The notes beneath the pieces were generated by a model, which was given only the letters and a program-made list of their open reading frames with translations, searched no databases and was not told where the DNA came from. From contig CAKUNF010000011.1 of the NCBI GenBank assembly GCA_934668375.1, positions 1 to 56,325 of the forward strand: a stretch of DNA of 56,325 nucleotides, read 5' to 3'. Source of the stretch: an uncultured Parolsenella sp. (GTDB lineage Bacteria > Actinomycetota > Coriobacteriia > Coriobacteriales > Atopobiaceae). Of the stretch, positions 53,310 to 56,325 are shown piece by piece (the stretch's first letter is position 1; the number at the start of each line of letters is the position of its first letter). The position numbers and the translations under genes were made by a program.

Positions 53310-54247
53310 GGACTACGGGTTCCGCCTGAAGGAGATGCTGGCCTTCATGCGGATATCGAAGAGCTCCTAGGAGTACGAGTGGCACGCTCTCGGGAGGCGC
53401 GGGGCCGATGACAGCCTGGGCGACCGCGTCGAGGGGGGGGCGTTCCGGCGGCTCGGCGGCGCGTGCGGGTACAGGAAGGTCGCCTGGGCCGTCAGGACGG
53501 GGCCGGACGGCGAGCCGCCCAGACCCACCCCGGAGAGAGGAAGGTCAGGGACGCCATGCGCCGCAGGGGACTCGCGGCCCGCCAGGGCAGGAGGTCCGCC
53601 AGGTGGAGTTCCTACGCCGGCGAGCCCGACGGCAGGCCGGCGAACGTGCCCCTCGAGAGGGCGCGGGCGCGCAGGGAGGCTGGCGAGGACTTCAGACTTG
53701 CCCACGACTTCTCCGCGGAGGCGCCGGGAGAGCTGCTGGTGACCGACGCCACCGAGCTCAGGCTCCCGGCCGGCAAGGCGTACGCGAGCCCCGTCCTGGA
53801 CTGCTGGGACGACTGCCCGGTCGGCCTGTCGGTCTCGTCGAGCCCCGACCAGGAGCTATGCTCCTCGTCGCTCGCGGCCGCGCTCTCGATCGAGCCGGAA
53901 GGCGCGCGGCCGGTCGTGCACACGGACGGGGGCTCCTGCTACAGGTCGGCGCGCTGGAAGGCGCAGTGCGAGGCGGCCGGCGCCGTCAGGTCGATATCCA
54001 AGAGGGGCACCTGCCCGGGCAACGCGAGGGCCGAGGGCTTCTTCGGCACGCTCAAGCAGGAGTTCTTCTACGGAAGGACGTGGTCCGGCAGCAGCGTCGG
54101 GAGTTCGCCTCCGAGCTCATCCGCTACGTCGACTGGTAAGTGAACGGCAGGCCGCGCCGGTTCGAGGTGGACGGCCGGGCGACCTACATGACCCTCGCCG
54201 AGCACAGGAGGAGGGAGGGCGTTCCGGTGCCCGTGATAGCAGGGTAA
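53310..54247 (+). pseudogene. IS3-type OrfB (rve integrase) remnant
   Basis: Includes RRWSSYAGEP-like SARWSSYAGEPDGRPANVP, the DDE integrase core (LLVTDATELRLPAGKAYASP with the first Asp, VVHTDGGSCYRS with the second, GTCPGNARAEGFFGTLKQEF with Glu), then a frameshift near 54100 and a TAA within the otherwise conserved YVDW.VNGRPRRF end. An in-frame TAG lies at about 53368. The catalytic triad is visible but split between frames and stops. Confidence 0.65.
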
Positions 54248-54545
54248 CATCCGCAGGTACAAGAATCCTGCCGCAGTCCCAAAGAGCGTCTTTACGCGAA
54301 TTGAAATAACAATATAGCCGAAGCCACCGGTTCACTCACGAGACTTCAAGTGGCTTCTAATAACTAGCAAGCCGATCAAAGCACAAATATGCCGTGACCA
54401 TCTAGGACTGCACCTGCTCGTACTAGATAAAAAGGAGTGTACTCTCTTCGAAATACTTCCGTCTCTAAGTCCAAGCCTTGGGAGGCTACGTATGGCTAAA
54501 CACTTCAAGTAATAAGGCGTGATTGTTTTAATCACATATTACGGT

Positions 54546-56156
54546 TTACCGCATATGCGCCGCGGCTATAACGCCGCCAAGCTTCGACCTGTACTCTGCT
54601 TCACTAGACGCTTCACTTATCGCGATTGCAATATAAAACAACACATACAGAAATAGATACCTGGCTCTACATTCAAAAATTAATAGAAAACCAGAAAGCA
54701 TTATTAAAGACAACGCCATAGTTGCAACAACTTGTGATTGTTTAGAATTGCTACAGGTTTTCGAAAGTACAAACCTTAAACATTTAATCACATCGAGAAC
54801 AAGAACGGAAATCCAGACCGAATGACTTATTAGTCTAAAGCACCTTTCTCCATTAATAAAAGATGAAGATGTCTCTTCTGCTTCATCCGACGTAATACCA
54901 AACCAGCTTCGAACTAATTTAGATTTACCGGAGACAGATGAAAAGAAACCACCCTCTTGCTTCCATGCAAACGTGCCGTCAGCATAATTCGTCATATTTT
55001 TTTTAAACAAAAGCTTAGATAAACCCACTGGGCCAAGATCAGAAAGGTGATCCTGCCACAACTGGATTTGAGCTTTTTTCCTTTCGTTTGGATTGGAAAT
55101 TGAAGAGGAGATAATATTTTCCTCAACGGAATAAACTCCTTTAGCTGTCGGATTAATCCCCATAGCAAGAAAATGCGTCATACCATATGAAGCGTCATTG
55201 TTAATCGAAACATATGAACCTGATACGTAATTACATACTGGAATAGCTATAACTACACCACATATAATTGCGACCAGTTTCTTGCCCATGCAGCTATTCT
55301 GCTGCTTTAACTTTTTTCCCTTAAAGGCACCGTTCGTCTTACGACCGAAGAAAGCTAAGAACCCCTGCATAAGGAAAATTGAAGCCGAAACGAATATAAC
55401 GGTTGGCTTGATTTTGTATCCAATAATTGTAAAGAAAGCTATTAGTAATAGCGAGACAACTTGATTGGGGACAAGTATGAAACACCAAATAATAAGAGAA
55501 GTAAACAGCATTCCAAATGTATCAGAATACGGCACAAGGACCCATGGACTAAGACATACAAAAAAGAAAGAAATAAATTGAAATTTTAATCCGGATAAAG
55601 CTCCAAATAAGCATACACATATTTTGTAAATTAGAAAAACCGATATATCGACGCAAAGACAACTGACCAATACAAGCAATTTGTAAGGATCGATGCTCAA
55701 AAGAGTTCCTAACGAGGCTATTTTGCAGTATAAACCAAATAGAAATAACTGATTAGGATACTGTGACAGATATCCAGAATATGCAGATAAATCTGTTACA
55801 CCACGAGCTCGAGCTGTTAGCACCTCAACATCCCATCCATTTTGGAACCCAGCTGAGTATTCAAAAAATACTTGAGCGAGGATGGCGAGGAGGAAGAACA
55901 GGAATCCAATTTGGTTAATATGGCCAGAAAGAAATGACACAACATTTTCATTAGCTTTTTTTTGCATGAGAAAAATAATAATGATCAAGCTAAGTGGCAG
56001 CACGATAAAGACTGAAGTCACTTCAATACTAACTTTACAAGCATAGTCAATGAAGGGCGCTACTAGGAAAGAAGCGATCAAAGTTAGACTTAAATAAATT
56101 CCAAATATCACTAGTACTATTCTGGTCAGTCCATCTAGCCTATACTTAGTATTCAT
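54546..56156 (-). CDS. Multi-pass membrane protein, probable GT-C (mannosyltransferase-like) glycosyltransferase
   Basis: 536 residues from ATG 56156, with about ten or more hydrophobic helices (for example RIVLVIFGIYLSLTLIASFLV, LIIIIFLMQ, LVLVSCLCVDISVFLIYKI). The loop after the second or third helix, FEYSAGFQNGWDVEVLTARA, resembles the acidic first loop of GT-C enzymes using polyprenyl-phosphate sugars; I see no firm family signature. The ATG at 56246 would add 30 residues and overlap the upstream gene by 11 bp and is less likely. Very AT-rich, so acquired DNA. It could instead be a flippase or polymerase-like protein. Confidence 0.6.
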   Translation of the reverse strand: MNTKYRLDGLTRIVLVIFGIYLSLTLIASFLVAPFIDYACKVSIEVTSVFIVLPLSLIIIIFLMQKKANENVVSFLSGHINQIGFLFFLLAILAQVFFEYSAGFQNGWDVEVLTARARGVTDLSAYSGYLSQYPNQLFLFGLYCKIASLGTLLSIDPYKLLVLVSCLCVDISVFLIYKICVCLFGALSGLKFQFISFFFVCLSPWVLVPYSDTFGMLFTSLIIWCFILVPNQVVSLLLIAFFTIIGYKIKPTVIFVSASIFLMQGFLAFFGRKTNGAFKGKKLKQQNSCMGKKLVAIICGVVIAIPVCNYVSGSYVSINNDASYGMTHFLAMGINPTAKGVYSVEENIISSSISNPNERKKAQIQLWQDHLSDLGPVGLSKLLFKKNMTNYADGTFAWKQEGGFFSSVSGKSKLVRSWFGITSDEAEETSSSFINGERCFRLISHSVWISVLVLDVIKCLRFVLSKTCSNSKQSQVVATMALSLIMLSGFLLIFECRARYLFLYVLFYIAIAISEASSEAEYRSKLGGVIAAAHMR

Positions 56157-56235
56157 ATCAACAGTCCAACAGTCTCCAGAGAAAATAATTACTGTCAATT
56201 TTCCGAGATATATCAATCTATTAACAGTCGTTGCC

Positions 56236-56325
56236 TTACTTCTCATCCTCGTCCCAGGTGCGCTCGGACATGATCCAGCGGGGGCGGTGCTTGGACTCGA
56301 GGTAGATCTTGCCCACGTACTCGCC
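56236..56325 (-). CDS. 3' end of an unidentified gene at the window edge
   Basis: The last 29 codons, GEYVGKIYLESKHRPRWIMS followed by ERTWDEDEK, end at TAA 56238-56236; the rest lies outside the window. It is GC-rich, unlike the neighbouring membrane gene. The ending resembles the Lys/Arg-rich tails of polyprenyl-phosphate glycosyltransferases, but there is too little to identify it. Confidence 0.55.
   Translation of the reverse strand, partial: GEYVGKIYLESKHRPRWIMSERTWDEDEK

Larger units (their letters stand above)
52753..54278 (+). mobile_element. Degenerate IS3-like insertion sequence with terminal inverted repeats
   Basis: The left end GACTGCGGCAAAAAGTTGGA (52753 on) matches the inverse of the right end, GACTGCGGCAGGATTCTTGT (54278 back): the first ten bases are identical and both are followed within 23 bases by TTG(G/T)ACC. 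The interior carries two transposase remnants (52802-53302 and 53310-54247) with frameshifts and stops. No target-site duplication was seen. GC is high, in contrast to the AT-rich flanks, so the element arrived separately and is inactive. Confidence 0.75.

Noticed and set aside
53367..53705. Minus-strand frame within the IS element as a separate gene
   Set aside because: Antisense to a recognisable transposase remnant and without conserved features.

Overview
The window is chromosomal DNA from a high-GC bacterium. Gene content and style suggest a gut or oral Coriobacteriia member (Olsenella/Collinsella-like Actinomycetota). The reasons are GC-rich coding sequence, AGGAGG-type ribosome sites, Tat-type lipoprotein signals on ABC binding proteins, and anaerobe enzymes (pyruvate phosphate dikinase, xanthine dehydrogenase, an iron-hydrogenase-regulator homologue). 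TAG is the stop codon in 31 of 42 genes counted by eye. The taxonomic call is inference.

Layout. 0-3 kb: end of a RidA deaminase gene, an NhaC-type antiporter and a MalY/PatB C-S lyase. 3-6.6 kb (minus): rRNA methyltransferase RsmI, a GH5-like glucanase and a GH29 fucosidase. 6.7-10.8 kb (minus): a MarR-controlled heterodimeric ABC exporter with a readable promoter and operator. 10.9-15.8 kb: a NIF3-like protein, then divergent murQ and ppdK. 16-22.2 kb (minus): one operon of amino-acid binding protein, two permeases, ATPase, an ammonium transporter fused to a PII domain, and a second MalY-type lyase, apparently for taking up an amino acid and releasing and sensing its nitrogen. 22.6-26.4 kb (minus): three-subunit xanthine dehydrogenase. 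26.8-27.9 kb (minus): a keto-acid hydratase behind a leader peptide and attenuator. 28-33.2 kb: a DUF559-like nuclease, glycerate kinase, and a second amino-acid ABC operon behind a large double operator. 33.4-40.5 kb: hydrogenase-regulator homologue, pyrE, TSUP exporter, flavodoxin, argG/argR, and a TetM-like GTPase. 40.6-43.1 kb: a NERD protein and an AAA ATPase. 43.2-45.5 kb: divergent rfbB and glf.

From about 45.6 kb to 56.2 kb composition changes to AT-richer DNA carrying surface-polysaccharide genes (two glycosyltransferase genes, one a three-domain fusion, an acyltransferase broken by one TAG, a membrane glycosyltransferase-like protein), a relic S-layer-type ORF and a decayed IS3-like element. 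The last 90 bases return to GC-rich coding sequence.

Intergenic DNA is rich in repeats: a REP-like family around GACGGGGTCAAACTGTCACC, a 93-bp interspersed repeat in three copies, a 129-bp MITE-like element and several operator-like dyads. The most interesting candidates are the leader-peptide attenuator before the hydratase, the double 19-bp operator, and the Amt-PII/amino-acid ABC/C-S lyase operon. Many other long open frames exist opposite real genes; these are GC artefacts and are omitted.
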